From positions 64,612,482 through 64,676,481 of the forward strand of contig CM077153.1 in NCBI GenBank assembly GCA_039583875.1: a stretch of DNA of 64,000 bases, written 5' to 3'. Positions within the stretch are counted from its first letter, which is position 1, and the number at the start of each line of letters is the position of its first letter. A program made the translations under genes and the position numbers. Below the pieces are notes generated by a model. That model ran no database searches, was not told the DNA's origin, and saw only the letters and a list, made by a program, of their open reading frames with translations. This DNA comes from Platanthera guangdongensis (Eukaryota; Streptophyta; Magnoliopsida; Asparagales; Orchidaceae). Positions 63,963 to 64,000 of the stretch are shown piece by piece.

Positions 63963-64000
63963 ACTTAGTCTATTCTTCGAACTGGTGGCGGTCATCACCT

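Larger units (their letters stand above)
58218..64000 (+). mobile_element. Tat/Ogre-like Ty3/gypsy element with internal deletion (runs off the window)
   Basis: The 5' LTR (about 58218-60196) ends GGTTCCAACA and is followed by TTTCCGGTGCGGAGAGCGTGG, the same primer context as the elements at 10324 and 37516. Gag, protease and most of reverse transcriptase are missing: RNase H coding begins about 60240, right after the primer region. A second RNase H-type domain, integrase and long 3' tandem repeats follow. The 3' LTR is beyond 64000. Confidence 0.8.

Overview
This window is plant nuclear DNA, very probably from an angiosperm with a large, repeat-rich genome. The evidence is GT-AG introns, plant LTR-retrotransposon lineages (copia including Sirevirus-like, Ty3/gypsy chromovirus, Athila-like and Tat/Ogre-like), Tourist/Harbinger and hAT elements, and one host gene of the plant GRAM/VASt type. 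There is no bacterial or organellar gene organisation. The species cannot be told from the sequence. Almost every reading frame here belongs to a transposable element (TE) or is an artefact of tandem repeats.

Layout. 1-6427: the 3' ends of two Sirevirus-like copia elements, A nested inside B. 7504-9133: a hAT-type element with an 8-bp target-site duplication (TSD). 9690-9901: a Tourist MITE. 10324-19280: a complete Tat-like Ty3/gypsy derivative with TSD AGTGG, gag and protease remnants, no reverse transcriptase, and two antisense, intron-containing, TATA-headed gene remnants. 19778-21771: a Harbinger-type element filled with a CpG-rich minisatellite. 22675-47489 (minus): the last four recognisable exons of a VAD1-like GRAM/VASt membrane protein gene.

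The last intron of that gene (22915-46908) is about 24 kb long and is almost entirely nested TEs. A degenerate Ty3/gypsy chromovirus (minus, about 23211-46650) landed in an intron of roughly 0.55 kb. It was then hit by four insertions or groups. (i) A Harbinger-like element (23362-25408), itself split by a hAT element (24000-25131). (ii) A very young, small LTR element (25782-28466) whose only ORF carries calmodulin-binding IQ motifs. (iii) An Athila-like element (30914-44508). (iv) Inside the 3' LTR of (iii), a young Tat-like non-coding element (37516-44362).

47490-64000 has no recognisable host exon. It holds a small gag-only gypsy element (49093-51751, minus) and a copia element (minus) broken by a hAT element with transposase (52458-56687), by an LTR-like segment, and by a Tat/Ogre-like element (from about 58218 to beyond the window). 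The LTR of that last element holds an array of about 30 hairpin-forming repeats. Its 3' region holds about 150-bp tandem repeats related to those inside the element at 37516-44362.

Strongest candidates for something undescribed: the IQ-motif LTR retrotransposon, the two antisense spliced genes with their own TATA boxes, the minisatellite-filled Harbinger element, and the palindrome array at 58.3-59.8 kb. All TE-class calls rest on terminal repeats, target-site duplications and protein motifs read by eye; no database search was possible.
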